DNA of 64,000 nt from Lederbergia panacisoli (lineage in GTDB: Bacteria > Bacillota > Bacilli > Bacillales > Bacillaceae_C): positions 34,788-98,787 of the forward strand of contig NZ_JANJGU010000014.1 in NCBI RefSeq assembly GCF_024626525.1, written 5' to 3'. Both the position numbers and the translations under genes were made by a program. Of the stretch, positions 36,314 through 45,470 are shown one piece after another. Numbering within the stretch: the stretch's first letter is position 1; every line of letters starts with the position of its first letter. Under the pieces are notes generated by a model that was given only the letters and a program-made list of their open reading frames with translations, was not told the DNA's origin and did not search any database.

Positions 36314-37129
36314 TTATATAAAATCGATTATTTCCTTGTAGACTTCTTCAGGTTTTTCTTCAGGCAATAAGTGGCCGGCATTTTTTAATACGATCAATTC
36401 AGTGTTTGGCAAATCCTGGTTGAGGCGATTCCCAATATTTAGTGGGACAACCTTATCATGTTCTCCCCAAATTAATAAACAAGGTGTCTCAATCGTCCGA
36501 AGAGCTTCTGGTGCAAGATCTCCTTCGCGATGACGAAGCATTTTTGCTAAAGCACGAAAAATGTCATTATGATGAAAAGGTTCCTCGTATCCTCTTATCA
36601 TTTTCTCATCAATAATTGATCGATCATACACAACAATGTTTAAATTTCCTTCCACACCTGACTTTTTTAAATAAAGCTTTACAAAACGGCCAATAAACGG
36701 AATATATGTTAAAAGTTTTAGATGAGTTTTAGCATGCGGTACATATCCGGAACAGCTTATGAGCACAGCCTTTTTTATAAAGTTGGGTCGGAGAAGTACC
36801 ATATTTAAAACAATTTGGCCGCCCATTGAATGCCCAGCGGCAACAATGTTTTCATAACCTAATCTTTCAAGGAGTTCTAGAATAGTATGAGCAATATTCG
36901 CATATGTATAACGGAATTTCTTTGACTTCCCACTTTTGCCAAATGGAGGAAAATCAATAGAAATAATATTCATATCTTGTTCTAGAAGAGGTATTAATTT
37001 GCGAAAACTAAAAGTTGATGATAAAAATCCATGGATGAAAACGATTGTTTCAGTCGCGTCGGGATGCTTATATTCCTCGAAATAAACGTCTATATCATTG
37101 ATTTTTTTAATAGATTGTAACCGTACCAT
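36314..37129 (-). CDS. yugF: Alpha/beta hydrolase YugF
   Basis: Alpha/beta-fold hydrolase (271 aa). The nucleophile is the serine of AAGHSMGGQIV, the acid is Asp in LIWGEHDKVVP and the base is His in KNAGHLLPEE. HGFLSSTFSF gives the oxyanion loop. No signal peptide is seen, so it should be cytosolic. The substrate is unknown. It shares the minus strand with patB with a short spacing of 76 bp, as in B. subtilis where both lie close together. Confidence 0.85.
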   Translation of the reverse strand: MVRLQSIKKINDIDVYFEEYKHPDATETIVFIHGFLSSTFSFRKLIPLLEQDMNIISIDFPPFGKSGKSKKFRYTYANIAHTILELLERLGYENIVAAGHSMGGQIVLNMVLLRPNFIKKAVLISCSGYVPHAKTHLKLLTYIPFIGRFVKLYLKKSGVEGNLNIVVYDRSIIDEKMIRGYEEPFHHNDIFRALAKMLRHREGDLAPEALRTIETPCLLIWGEHDKVVPLNIGNRLNQDLPNTELIVLKNAGHLLPEEKPEEVYKEIIDFI

Positions 37130-37303
37130 CGTTCCACCTCCATAAATATATATTACCCGAATAAAAAGGTTTGAAAGGGTAGCCTTGGGGAAAATTTTCA
37201 GTATAGGATGAGCAAGGGATTTTTGATTCTATTCAATCTCTATGTTATAATTTACAATTGCGTAAATAAGGAGAAAATCTAATATAAACTAGGAGTGTTT
37301 TTC

Positions 37304-37705
37304 ATGAGTACAAAATATGAAGCGGGAGCGATACTATCAGGCAAAGTGACAGGGATCCAGCCATATGGTGCCTTTATCGCATTGGATGATCAAACCCAAG
37401 GACTTGTCCACATTTCAGAAATAAAACATGGTTTTGTAAAAGATATCAATGAAGTTTTATCAGTTGGTGATGAAGTAAAGGTTAAGGTTTTAAATGTAGA
37501 CGAAGAAAAAGGGAAAATCAGCCTATCCATCCGTGCTACTGAAGAAGCGCCAAAGCAACCAGAAGCTCGAACTCCTCGAACTCCACGTCGTCAAGGTACG
37601 ATTAAAGCTGAAACAACTCAAACGAGTAACGAAGGATTTAACACATTAAAAGATAAGCTGCAAGAATGGATAGAACAATCACGCGATGAACTAATTAAAA
37701 AATAA
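37304..37705 (+). CDS. yugI: S1-domain RNA-binding protein YugI (general stress protein 13)
   Basis: Small S1 RNA-binding protein (133 aa). The OB-fold S1 domain covers residues 5-75 with the signature GKVTGIQPYGAFIALDD and GLVHISEI, and SVGDEVKVKVLNVDEEKGKISLS. A basic, proline-rich linker (TPRTPRRQG) and an amphipathic C-terminal helix follow. Homologues are ribosome-associated. ATG 37304 follows AGGAGTG; the in-frame GTG at 37295 lies within that site. Confidence 0.9.
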   Translation: MSTKYEAGAILSGKVTGIQPYGAFIALDDQTQGLVHISEIKHGFVKDINEVLSVGDEVKVKVLNVDEEKGKISLSIRATEEAPKQPEARTPRTPRRQGTIKAETTQTSNEGFNTLKDKLQEWIEQSRDELIKK

Positions 37706-37712
37706 TTTTTTT

Positions 37713-37743
37713 CGGGATGTCCTTCATATGGGCATCCTTTTTA
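37713..37743 (+). terminator. Terminator after yugI
   Basis: Stem GGATG-CC with GG-CATCC followed by TTTTTATT. Confidence 0.75.
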
Positions 37744-37810
37744 TTATTAACATAATGAAAATATGTTACTATTTATGTGATGAAAAAAATTGCCATGAGG
37801 GGGAAACAGT

Positions 37811-39355
37811 GTGATTCTTTATCGTCATGAACCTTTTACTGATTTTTCTGAAGAAGAAAATAGGCATGCTTTTGAAAAAGGATTGCAATTAGTGGAAAGT
37901 TATCTTGGGCGGGAATATCCGTTAATTATTGATGGAGAGCGTATCACAACCGAAGAGAAAATTGTTTCTATTAACCCGGCAAATAAAGATGAAATCATTG
38001 GCAACGTTTCAAAAGCGAATAAGGAACTTGCTGAAATGGCGATGACTAGTTCTCTTAAAGCATTTGAAACTTGGAAAAAAACAAAACCAGAAACGAGGGC
38101 AGATGTGTTATTTAAAGCAGCTGCCATTATAAGACGCAGAAAACATGAATTTTCAGCGCTTTTAGTAAAAGAAGCAGGCAAACCATGGAATGAAGCAGAC
38201 GCTGATACAGCCGAAGCGATAGATTTTATGGAATATTACGGTCGTCAAATGCTTGAATTAAAAGACGGGAAGAAAGTGGAAAGTCGCGTCGGTGAATTTA
38301 ATCGATATCACTATATACCACTTGGTGTAGGCGTTGTTATTTCGCCTTGGAACTTTGCCTTAGCCATAATGGCTGGAACGACGGTTGCCGCGATGGTCAC
38401 AGGTAATACAGTTCTTTTAAAACCGGCATCAACAACACCAGTCATTGCTGCGAAGTTTGTTGAGGTTCTTGAAGAAGCGGGAATGCCAAAAGGGGTTGTA
38501 AACTATATTCCGGGAAGTGGAGCGGAAGTTGGAGATTATTTAGTCGATCATCCAAGGACTCGTTTTATAAGCTTTACTGGTTCTCGTGAAGTCGGGACAA
38601 GAATTTATGAACGCGCTTCAAAAGTGAATACAGGGCAAATTTGGCTAAAGCGGGTCATTGCTGAAATGGGCGGAAAAGATACAATTGTAGTGGATAAAGA
38701 GGCCGATCTCGAATTAGCAGCAGAATCGATTGTGAAATCAGCATTTGGATTTTCTGGCCAAAAATGTTCAGCGTGTTCTAGGGCAGTCATTGTACAAGAT
38801 GTATACGATCAAGTGCTTGACCGCGCTGTTGAATTAACGGAAAAACTAACAATTGGGGATCCAATGAATCTACATCATTTTATGGGACCCGTAAACGACC
38901 AAAATGCGTACAATAAAATTATGAAATATATCGAAGTTGGTAAACAGGAAGGCAAGTTAATGGTAGGTGGAGAAGGGGACGACTCAAAAGGCTATTTTAT
39001 TAAGCCCACCATTTTTGCAGATCTTGATCCAGAAGCAAGAATCATGAAAGAAGAAATTTTTGGACCAGTTGTGGCATTTGCGAAAGCAAAAGATTTTAAA
39101 GAAGCTATAGAAATCGCAAATAACACAGAATATGGCTTAACTGGTGCTGTCATCACGAAAAACAGGGAACATCTTGAATTTGCTCGAGAAGAATTCCATG
39201 TGGGGAATCTATATTTTAACCGTGGATGTACCGGTGCAATCGTCGGTTTTCAGCCTTTTGGCGGTTTCAATATGAGTGGGACCGATTCAAAAGCCGGTGG
39301 CCCAGATTATCTATTGCTTCATATGCAGGCAAAAACAACGTCCGAAATGTTGTAA
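37811..39355 (+). CDS. rocA: L-glutamate gamma-semialdehyde (P5C) dehydrogenase RocA
   Basis: NAD-dependent aldehyde dehydrogenase (514 aa) that oxidises glutamate semialdehyde/pyrroline-5-carboxylate to glutamate in proline, ornithine and arginine breakdown. The family start [21 protein letters not shown] is characteristic of RocA/PutC. The catalytic Cys is in [13 protein letters not shown] and the general-base Glu in IAEMGGKD. The start is GTG at 37811 after GAGGGGGA. It lies 41 bp upstream of rocD, forming a rocA-rocD-glutamate dehydrogenase series. Confidence 0.94.
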   Translation: MILYRHEPFTDFSEEENRHAFEKGLQLVESYLGREYPLIIDGERITTEEKIVSINPANKDEIIGNVSKANKELAEMAMTSSLKAFETWKKTKPETRADVLFKAAAIIRRRKHEFSALLVKEAGKPWNEADADTAEAIDFMEYYGRQMLELKDGKKVESRVGEFNRYHYIPLGVGVVISPWNFALAIMAGTTVAAMVTGNTVLLKPASTTPVIAAKFVEVLEEAGMPKGVVNYIPGSGAEVGDYLVDHPRTRFISFTGSREVGTRIYERASKVNTGQIWLKRVIAEMGGKDTIVVDKEADLELAAESIVKSAFGFSGQKCSACSRAVIVQDVYDQVLDRAVELTEKLTIGDPMNLHHFMGPVNDQNAYNKIMKYIEVGKQEGKLMVGGEGDDSKGYFIKPTIFADLDPEARIMKEEIFGPVVAFAKAKDFKEAIEIANNTEYGLTGAVITKNREHLEFAREEFHVGNLYFNRGCTGAIVGFQPFGGFNMSGTDSKAGGPDYLLLHMQAKTTSEML

Positions 39356-39396
39356 ATTTCTCACTTGGTCAATCGATCAAAAGGAGGTTGGGAGAT

Positions 39397-40587
39397 TTGG
39401 GTACGGAGGAAATCATTGCGCAAACCGAAAAATTCGGTGCAAGAAACTATAATCCTTTACCTGTTGTTATTTCTGAGGCAGAAGGGGTATGGGTAAAAGA
39501 CCCAGAAGGAAATAAATATATGGATATGTTAAGTGCATATTCAGCGGTTAACCAAGGACATCGTCATCCAAAAATTATTCAAGCATTGAAAGACCAAGCT
39601 GACAAAGTTACCTTAACTTCAAGGGCTTTCCACAATGATACGCTTGGACCTTGGTACGAGAAAGTTTGTCACATAACGAATAAAAATATGGTCCTCCCTA
39701 TGAATACAGGTGCTGAAGCAGTAGAAACAGCTATTAAAGCAGCTAGACGGTGGGCTTATGAAATAAAGAAGGTTAAGGAGAATAAAGCTGAAATCATAGC
39801 ATGCGTTGGCAACTTTCATGGACGAACGATGGCAGCTATATCTCTATCATCAGAAGATGAATATAAATATCAATTTGGCCCAATGCTACCTGGTATAAAG
39901 CTTATTCCATACGGCGATATAGAGGCTTTAAAAAGAGCTATTACCAATAATGCGGCCGCATTTTTAATAGAACCTATTCAGGGGGAAGCTGGAATTATCA
40001 TTCCGCCAGATGGCTTTTTGCGAGAAGCTTATAAGATTTGTAGAGAAAATGATGTATTATTCATTGCGGATGAAATACAATCGGGATTAGGTCGATCGGG
40101 AAAAATGTTTGCCTGTGATTGGGAAGCGGTTGAACCAGATATGTATATCTTAGGCAAGGCACTCGGAGGCGGTGTCTTCCCAATTTCTTGTGTAGCTGCA
40201 AACAGTGATATACTCGGAGTGTTTAATCCAGGTTCCCATGGCTCAACTTTTGGTGGAAATCCAATGGCTTGCGCAGTGTCCATTGCAGCCCTTGATGTCA
40301 TAAATAATGAAAAACTTTGTGAGCAATCACTTGAACTTGGGCTATATTTTATGTCAAAATTAAATGAAATTGACAATCCGTCGATAAAAGAAATAAGGGG
40401 AAAAGGATTATTTATTGGTGTCGAGTTAAATGAAAATGCTCGGCCTTACTGCGTATCTTTAATGTCAGAAGGGCTTCTGTGTAAAGAAACGCATGAAACC
40501 GTCATCCGCTTTGCACCTCCATTAACAATTACGAAAGAAGAATTGGATTGGGCGATTGAACGGATTAAAAAAGTTCTCTCAAAATGA
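39397..40587 (+). CDS. rocD: Ornithine aminotransferase RocD
   Basis: PLP-dependent ornithine:oxoacid aminotransferase (396 aa) producing glutamate semialdehyde, the substrate of the upstream dehydrogenase. The PLP lysine lies in [24 protein letters not shown] and [12 protein letters not shown] are family motifs. The start is TTG at 39397 with AAGGAGG at 39381-39387; open frame continues upstream into rocA but without a site. The next gene starts 41 bp later. Confidence 0.93.
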   Translation: MGTEEIIAQTEKFGARNYNPLPVVISEAEGVWVKDPEGNKYMDMLSAYSAVNQGHRHPKIIQALKDQADKVTLTSRAFHNDTLGPWYEKVCHITNKNMVLPMNTGAEAVETAIKAARRWAYEIKKVKENKAEIIACVGNFHGRTMAAISLSSEDEYKYQFGPMLPGIKLIPYGDIEALKRAITNNAAAFLIEPIQGEAGIIIPPDGFLREAYKICRENDVLFIADEIQSGLGRSGKMFACDWEAVEPDMYILGKALGGGVFPISCVAANSDILGVFNPGSHGSTFGGNPMACAVSIAALDVINNEKLCEQSLELGLYFMSKLNEIDNPSIKEIRGKGLFIGVELNENARPYCVSLMSEGLLCKETHETVIRFAPPLTITKEELDWAIERIKKVLSK

Positions 40588-40628
40588 TATACTGTACCTG
40601 ATTACACAATAAAGAGGCGAAAAAAACG

Positions 40629-41873
40629 ATGGCAGAAAATCTTAACCTATTTACATCAACACAAGAGGTAATCAAAGATGGCCTCCATAAGCTTGGTTTC
40701 GGCGAGGAAATGTATGAACTTTTAAAAGAACCGATGAGAATGTTAACAGTACGAATTCCAGTACGAATGGATGATGGCTCCGTCAATGTATATACAGGTT
40801 TCCGTGCACAGCATAATGATTCAGTTGGTCCTACAAAAGGCGGCGTTCGCTTTCATCCAGATGTGACGGAAGAAGAAGTAAAGGCAATGTCTATGTGGAT
40901 GAGTATAAAATGTGGGATTGTCAACCTTCCTTACGGTGGCGGTAAAGGTGGAATCATTTGCGACCCCCGGACGATGTCAATGGGTGAAATAGAACGTCTT
41001 AGCCGTGGTTATGTACGTGCCATCAGCCAAATTGTTGGTCCGACAAAAGATATTCCTGCTCCTGATGTGTATACAAACTCACAGATCATGGCTTGGATGA
41101 TGGATGAGTATAGTAGACTTCGTGAAAATGATTCACCTGGTTTTATTACTGGAAAACCGATTGTACTTGGTGGTTCACAAGGAAGGGAAAAGGCTACCGC
41201 TCAAGGTGTGACAATCTGCATTGAAGAAGCTGCCAAAAAACGCGGCATTGATTTAAAAGATGCAAGAATCGTTATTCAAGGATTCGGGAATGCAGGCAGT
41301 TATCTTTCAAAATTTTTAAATGATGCTGGAGCCAAAATTGTAGGCATATCTGATGCCTATGGTGCTCTCCACGATCCTGATGGTCTTGATATTGACTATT
41401 TACTTGACCGCCGCGATAGTTTTGGTACGGTAACAACCTTATTTGATAATACGATTACTAATAAAGAACTATTTGAACTAGATTGCGATATTATCGTACC
41501 TGCAGCCGTTGCAAATCAAATTACCGCTGAAAATGCACCTAATATTAAAGCGTCCATCGTCGTTGAGGCTGCAAATGGTCCTACAACAGAGGAAGCTACC
41601 AGGATATTAAGTGAAAGAGGCGTTTTACTTGTTCCCGACGTACTGGCAAGTGCGGGAGGAGTAACCGTTTCTTACTTCGAATGGGTCCAAAACAACCAAG
41701 GTTATTATTGGACAGAAGAAGAAGTAAATGAAAAACTTCGCACCAAACTTGTTGAAGCTTTTGAGAATGTATACAATACCGCGGAAAGTCGAAGGGTTAA
41801 TATGCGACTCGCAGCGTATATGGTAGGGATGCGCAACGTTGCGGAGGCTTCTAGATTTAGAGGTTGGGTGTAA
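40629..41873 (+). CDS. rocG: NAD-specific glutamate dehydrogenase (RocG/GudB type)
   Basis: Catabolic glutamate dehydrogenase (414 aa) converting glutamate to 2-oxoglutarate and ammonium. The catalytic Lys region PYGGGKGGIICDP, substrate-binding GPTKGGVRFHPDV and the Rossmann motif VIQGFGNAGSYLSKFL are present. The EEEVKAMSMWM stretch has no tandem duplication of the type that silences gudB in laboratory B. subtilis, so the enzyme looks intact. It completes the ornithine-to-2-oxoglutarate route with rocA and rocD. RocG and GudB cannot be separated by eye. Confidence 0.92.
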   Translation: MAENLNLFTSTQEVIKDGLHKLGFGEEMYELLKEPMRMLTVRIPVRMDDGSVNVYTGFRAQHNDSVGPTKGGVRFHPDVTEEEVKAMSMWMSIKCGIVNLPYGGGKGGIICDPRTMSMGEIERLSRGYVRAISQIVGPTKDIPAPDVYTNSQIMAWMMDEYSRLRENDSPGFITGKPIVLGGSQGREKATAQGVTICIEEAAKKRGIDLKDARIVIQGFGNAGSYLSKFLNDAGAKIVGISDAYGALHDPDGLDIDYLLDRRDSFGTVTTLFDNTITNKELFELDCDIIVPAAVANQITAENAPNIKASIVVEAANGPTTEEATRILSERGVLLVPDVLASAGGVTVSYFEWVQNNQGYYWTEEEVNEKLRTKLVEAFENVYNTAESRRVNMRLAAYMVGMRNVAEASRFRGWV

Positions 41874-41891
41874 GTTTTTATATGATCGTAT

Positions 41892-41924
41892 GTACCACAG
41901 TGAGATGTTGCTGTGGTATTTTTA
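41892..41924 (+). terminator. Terminator after glutamate dehydrogenase gene
   Basis: Stem ACCACAG (41894-41900) with CTGTGGT (41911-41917) followed by ATTTTTATT. Confidence 0.78.
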
Positions 41925-42042
41925 TTGGTGATGTCACGGCATGCCTTGATAGATGGATTTATCCAAGGTGTTTAGCAATGCAAAAAAACTATAGAAGGCA
42001 ATATTGTTACTGAAGGCTTCTATTAATGAATTGGTATTTGGT

Positions 42043-42195
42043 AATTCTCGACTAAACAACTCGAAGTTTGAATTTGTTCGAGAATTCCGCCTTAATTTTC
42101 GACTAAACAACTCGAAGTTTGAATTTGTTCGAGAATTTCGCTTTAATTCTCGATTAAACAACTCGAAGTTTCAATTTAATCGAGAATCCCACCTT
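42043..42195. repeat. Three tandem 51-bp units, each with an internal palindrome (locus B)
   Basis: Units start at 42043, 42094 and 42145, exactly 51 bp apart. Each begins AATTCTCGA (or AATTTTCGA) and pairs with TCGAGAATT-like sequence near its end. Unit three has ATTCTCGATTAAA against TTTAATCGAGAAT, a 13-bp perfect stem, whereas units one and two pair only about 9 bp, so both arms changed together. The units also translate as 17-residue repeats with no stop, but there is no ribosome site. The rest of the 41.92-42.3 kb gap holds no gene. Confidence 0.9.
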
Positions 42196-42307
42196 GAATA
42201 AGACGTTTTCCGTCAAGAAATCCCCAATTCAATAAACTTTCTTGAAAATATTAGCTTATTCGGATAGAGTAATACCATATAGATTTTGACCATAAGGAGG
42301 AAAATTG

Positions 42308-43654
42308 ATGGGACATATTAAGTTTGATTACTCCAAGGCATTGACCTTTTTCGGTGAACATGAAGTTACATATTTGCAAGCCGCGGTAGAAACAGCGCAT
42401 AAGCAATTACATGAAAATACCGGAGCTGGCAGCGATTATACAGGGTGGGTGGGCCTTCCAAATGAATATGATCGGGAAGAATTCTCTCGCATAAAAAAAG
42501 CAGCGGATAAAATCAAAGAAGATAGTGATGTTTTACTTGTTATTGGAATTGGCGGTTCTTATCTAGGTGCTCGTGCAGCGATCGAAATGCTCAATCATAG
42601 TTTCTATAATGCTCTTTCAGGAGAAAAACGTAAAACTCCGCAAGTCTTTTTTGTAGGCAATAATATTAGCTCTACATATATGAAGGATTTAACGGATTTG
42701 CTTGATGGAAAAGATTTTTCTATCAATGTCATTTCTAAATCTGGAACAACAACGGAACCGGCGCTTGCTTTTCGTATATTCCGCAAGCTTCTTGAAGAAA
42801 AATATGGCAGCGAGGAAGCGAAAAAACGGATTTATGCGACAACAGACCAAGCAAAAGGTGCACTAAAAACACTTGCTAATGAAGAAGGATATGAATCTTT
42901 TGTCATTCCTGATGATGTTGGGGGACGCTATTCTGTTTTAACGGCAGTTGGCTTGCTTCCAATTGCGGTGAGTGGTGTTGAGATTGAAGAAATGATGAAA
43001 GGTGCTGCAGATGCACAAGATGAATTCAGCAGCCCGGAGCTTGATAAAAATATTTCCTATCAATATGCTGCGATTCGCAACGTTTTGTACAACAAAGGAA
43101 AAACCATTGAAATGCTCATTAACTATGAGCCAGGCTTGCAATACTTTTCTGAGTGGTGGAAACAATTATTTGGAGAAAGTGAAGGGAAAGACCAAAAAGG
43201 AATTTTTCCAGCTTCAGCCAATTTTTCCACTGACCTTCATTCACTCGGACAATACGTGCAAGAGGGGCGCCGTGATTTGTTCGAAACGGTGGTAAAGGTG
43301 AAAAATCCACGCCATGAGCTTGTCATTGAAAGTGAAGAAGGCGATTTGGATGGATTGAACTACTTAGAAGGAAAAACGGTAGATTTCGTTAATGATAAAG
43401 CATTTGAAGGAACACTTTTAGCACATACTGATGGCGGCGTTCCGAATTTAGTAGTGGAAATCCCAGCTATGGACGCTTACACTTTTGGTTATCTTGTGTA
43501 CTTCTTCGAAAAAGCATGTGCCATTAGCGGATATTTACTTGGTGTTAATCCATTTGACCAGCCTGGAGTAGAAGCTTACAAAGTCAATATGTTTGCACTC
43601 CTTGGAAAACCAGGATTCGAAGAGAAAAAAGCAGAGTTGGAAAAAAGACTATAA
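42308..43654 (+). CDS. pgi: Glucose-6-phosphate isomerase
   Basis: Glycolytic enzyme converting glucose 6-phosphate and fructose 6-phosphate (448 aa). Signature segments are [20 protein letters not shown] and the sugar-phosphate loop [11 protein letters not shown]. The ATG at 42308 follows AAGGAGG by 7 bp; the preceding in-frame TTG is less likely. It has its own terminator and is followed by yugN, as in the yug region of B. subtilis. Confidence 0.96.
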   Translation: MGHIKFDYSKALTFFGEHEVTYLQAAVETAHKQLHENTGAGSDYTGWVGLPNEYDREEFSRIKKAADKIKEDSDVLLVIGIGGSYLGARAAIEMLNHSFYNALSGEKRKTPQVFFVGNNISSTYMKDLTDLLDGKDFSINVISKSGTTTEPALAFRIFRKLLEEKYGSEEAKKRIYATTDQAKGALKTLANEEGYESFVIPDDVGGRYSVLTAVGLLPIAVSGVEIEEMMKGAADAQDEFSSPELDKNISYQYAAIRNVLYNKGKTIEMLINYEPGLQYFSEWWKQLFGESEGKDQKGIFPASANFSTDLHSLGQYVQEGRRDLFETVVKVKNPRHELVIESEEGDLDGLNYLEGKTVDFVNDKAFEGTLLAHTDGGVPNLVVEIPAMDAYTFGYLVYFFEKACAISGYLLGVNPFDQPGVEAYKVNMFALLGKPGFEEKKAELEKRL

Positions 43655-43663
43655 GCTTGTAAG

Positions 43664-43702
43664 CGGGCACCTACATTAATGTAGGTGCTCTTTTATTTTT
43701 CG
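43664..43702 (+). terminator. Terminator after pgi
   Basis: Perfect stem GCACCTACAT with ATGTAGGTGC followed by TCTTTTATTTTT. Confidence 0.9.
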
Positions 43703-43761
43703 TTAGAATAACCTTTGTTTTCCATGGAATAATAGATGGAAAACGAAGGAGTGATTGAAAA

Positions 43762-44166
43762 ATGTTTGAAATTAATTCCACAATTGAAGGCAGGCAGTAC
43801 AATTTACATAAGCTTGAACAACTTATGAAACCAAAAGGATATGTTATAGGTGGAAATTGGGATTATGACCGAGGATTTTTTGATTATAAAATGGCAAATG
43901 ATGATGGATATCAATTTCTTCGCATTCCATTTACTGCTGTTGAAGGACAGCTTGACACACCTGGCGTATCTGTCCAATTAGGAACTCCTTTTGTTTTATC
44001 TCATGTATACCAAAAGGGACTAGATGACCATGCTGATAGTAGCAATATGTCCGCTGCTTTTAACCAGTTTTCAGAACCTGAGGATCCAGATGGAGATCTT
44101 GATGAAAAATATATTCAAATGGGAAAGGATTTAATAAAGGAATTAGAATCATTATTGTCATTTTGA
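43762..44166 (+). CDS. yugN: YugN-family protein
   Basis: Conserved soluble protein (134 aa) of the YugN-like family, function unknown. Segments typical of the family are GGNWDYDRGFFDYKM, DDGYQFLRIPFTAVEGQLDTPG and VSVQLGTPFVLSHVYQKGLD. The ATG follows GAAGGAG. Downstream of pgi as in B. subtilis. Confidence 0.85.
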   Translation: MFEINSTIEGRQYNLHKLEQLMKPKGYVIGGNWDYDRGFFDYKMANDDGYQFLRIPFTAVEGQLDTPGVSVQLGTPFVLSHVYQKGLDDHADSSNMSAAFNQFSEPEDPDGDLDEKYIQMGKDLIKELESLLSF

Positions 44167-44232
44167 TAGCAGCAATTACCATTGATAATTGCAAACGTAT
44201 GTTCTATAATGTTTTCAAAAGGAGGGTCTTAA

Positions 44233-44454
44233 ATGAAAAAGTTGCTGACAAAATCTTTATTATCTGGAGTTAGGTTGGAAATGATTTATTTATCCGATAA
44301 GAAAGTTGTAACTCAAAGGCGAATCAAGGTTTTGGCAGTGAGTGAAGCATCATTTAAGGCCTTCTGCTATTTGAGAGGAAGTCAAAGGTTCTTTAAAATT
44401 GACAATATACTTTCCATTGTAGTCGTGAAAAAGAATGATAGACGCGGTGCATGA
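44233..44454 (+). CDS. Stand-alone WYL-domain-like mini-protein
   Basis: 73-aa basic protein. The pattern GVRLEMIYLSDKKVVTQRRIKVL followed by AFCYLRGSQRFFKIDNILSI looks like the core of a WYL ligand-sensing domain (here CYL), without a helix-turn-helix or any other domain. WYL domains usually sit in transcription regulators. Strong RBS AAAAGGAGGG. Function unknown; it may be regulatory. Confidence 0.6.
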   Translation: MKKLLTKSLLSGVRLEMIYLSDKKVVTQRRIKVLAVSEASFKAFCYLRGSQRFFKIDNILSIVVVKKNDRRGA

Positions 44455-44504
44455 ACGATTCATTTTCAATTCCTTTTCTTTTCTAGTGAATGTTAGAGAA
44501 AATG

Positions 44505-44513
44505 TGATATAAT
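44505..44513 (+). promoter_or_regulatory. Extended -10 promoter upstream of the TerC gene
   Basis: TG-A-TATAAT (44505-44513), 36 bp before the gene. No good -35 is visible at the usual distance, which an extended -10 can compensate. No Mn riboswitch (yybP-ykoY) precedes the gene. Confidence 0.5.
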
Positions 44514-44549
44514 AATTAAGTTAAGTTTCTTAGAAAGAAGGAAACGAAA

Positions 44550-45275
44550 ATGGATATAGCAACAACAATACTAGGAATTACAATATCATCTGCTGCAATC
44601 ATTGCACTTTTAAAAATTATTGCCATTGACATAGTATTATCAGGCGATAATGCAATTGTGATCGCTATGGCAACTAGAAGCTTGCCGAAGGAATTACAAA
44701 ACAAAGCGATTTTATGGGGGACAGCTGGAGCAGTAACTTTAAGAATACTATTTGCTATCATAATAGTATGGTTACTTCAGATACCTTATGTAAATATTAT
44801 CGGGGGACTATTGCTGTTATGGATTGCCTACACCGTTCTTGTAGGGGGAAAAGACGAAACAAATATATCATCACATACTGGATTTATGAAGGCGATAGGG
44901 ACGATTATCATGGCTGATGCCGTCATGAGTTTGGATAATGTTATAGCAGTAGCTGGTGCGGCTAACGGCCACGTTCTGATGATTGCTATAGGAGTGGCGA
45001 TCAGTATTCCAATCATGATTTTCGGCTCAAAATTCATCGTAAAAGCAATGGACAAGTATCATTGGATTGCTTATGTGGGTTCCGGAATACTAGCGTGGAC
45101 AGCAGGGGAAATGCTATTAAAGGACAAGCATGTTGATCAGCTTTTGGGGATTAACGAAGGATTTATGACTTATTTAGTCATAGTGATCCTTACAGGAATT
45201 ATTCTATTTTGGGGTTATTATACAAATAAACGTGCGGCTTATAAAAGAAGAGAGAGTCAACAATATAGTCAATAA
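44550..45275 (+). CDS. TerC-family integral membrane protein (YjbE type)
   Basis: TerC family protein (241 aa, about 7 TM). The family metal-site motifs are DIVLSGDNAIVIAMATRSLP and MADAVMSLDNVIAVAGAANGH, with aspartates and asparagines within membrane helices. Bacillus TerC proteins export manganese or metallate exoenzymes during secretion. Here there is no adjacent tellurite gene or Mn riboswitch. GAAAGAAGGA precedes the ATG. A strong terminator follows. Confidence 0.88.
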   Translation: MDIATTILGITISSAAIIALLKIIAIDIVLSGDNAIVIAMATRSLPKELQNKAILWGTAGAVTLRILFAIIIVWLLQIPYVNIIGGLLLLWIAYTVLVGGKDETNISSHTGFMKAIGTIIMADAVMSLDNVIAVAGAANGHVLMIAIGVAISIPIMIFGSKFIVKAMDKYHWIAYVGSGILAWTAGEMLLKDKHVDQLLGINEGFMTYLVIVILTGIILFWGYYTNKRAAYKRRESQQYSQ

Positions 45276-45282
45276 CAAATTA

Positions 45283-45323
45283 AAACAACCGATTGCCATT
45301 TTTAGGTGATCGGTTGTTTTTTT
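45283..45323 (+). terminator. Terminator after TerC gene
   Basis: Stem AAACAACCGAT with ATCGGTTGTTT followed by TTTTTG. Confidence 0.9.
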
Positions 45324-45470
45324 GATGTAACCGTAACTGTAAGCTAGGTTTATTCATATCATAATAAGTAGAAGGGGTTAATGGACCGGTGTTGAAAGAG
45401 ATTGTCCAATAGCAAAACAACGGAGGGGATAGCGTTCAATCATGATTATTATGTAAAGGAGAGATCTAAT

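Noticed and set aside
42004..42201. Open frame of 65 codons encoding 17-residue repeats (NNSKFEFVREFRL type) over the locus B array
   Set aside because: The frame follows from a 51-bp repeat period divisible by three; no ribosome binding site, and base changes preserve hairpin pairing rather than the peptide.
44455..44549. Mn-sensing yybP-ykoY riboswitch before the TerC gene
   Set aside because: The leader is under 100 bp and lacks the conserved loops; only an extended -10 promoter is seen.
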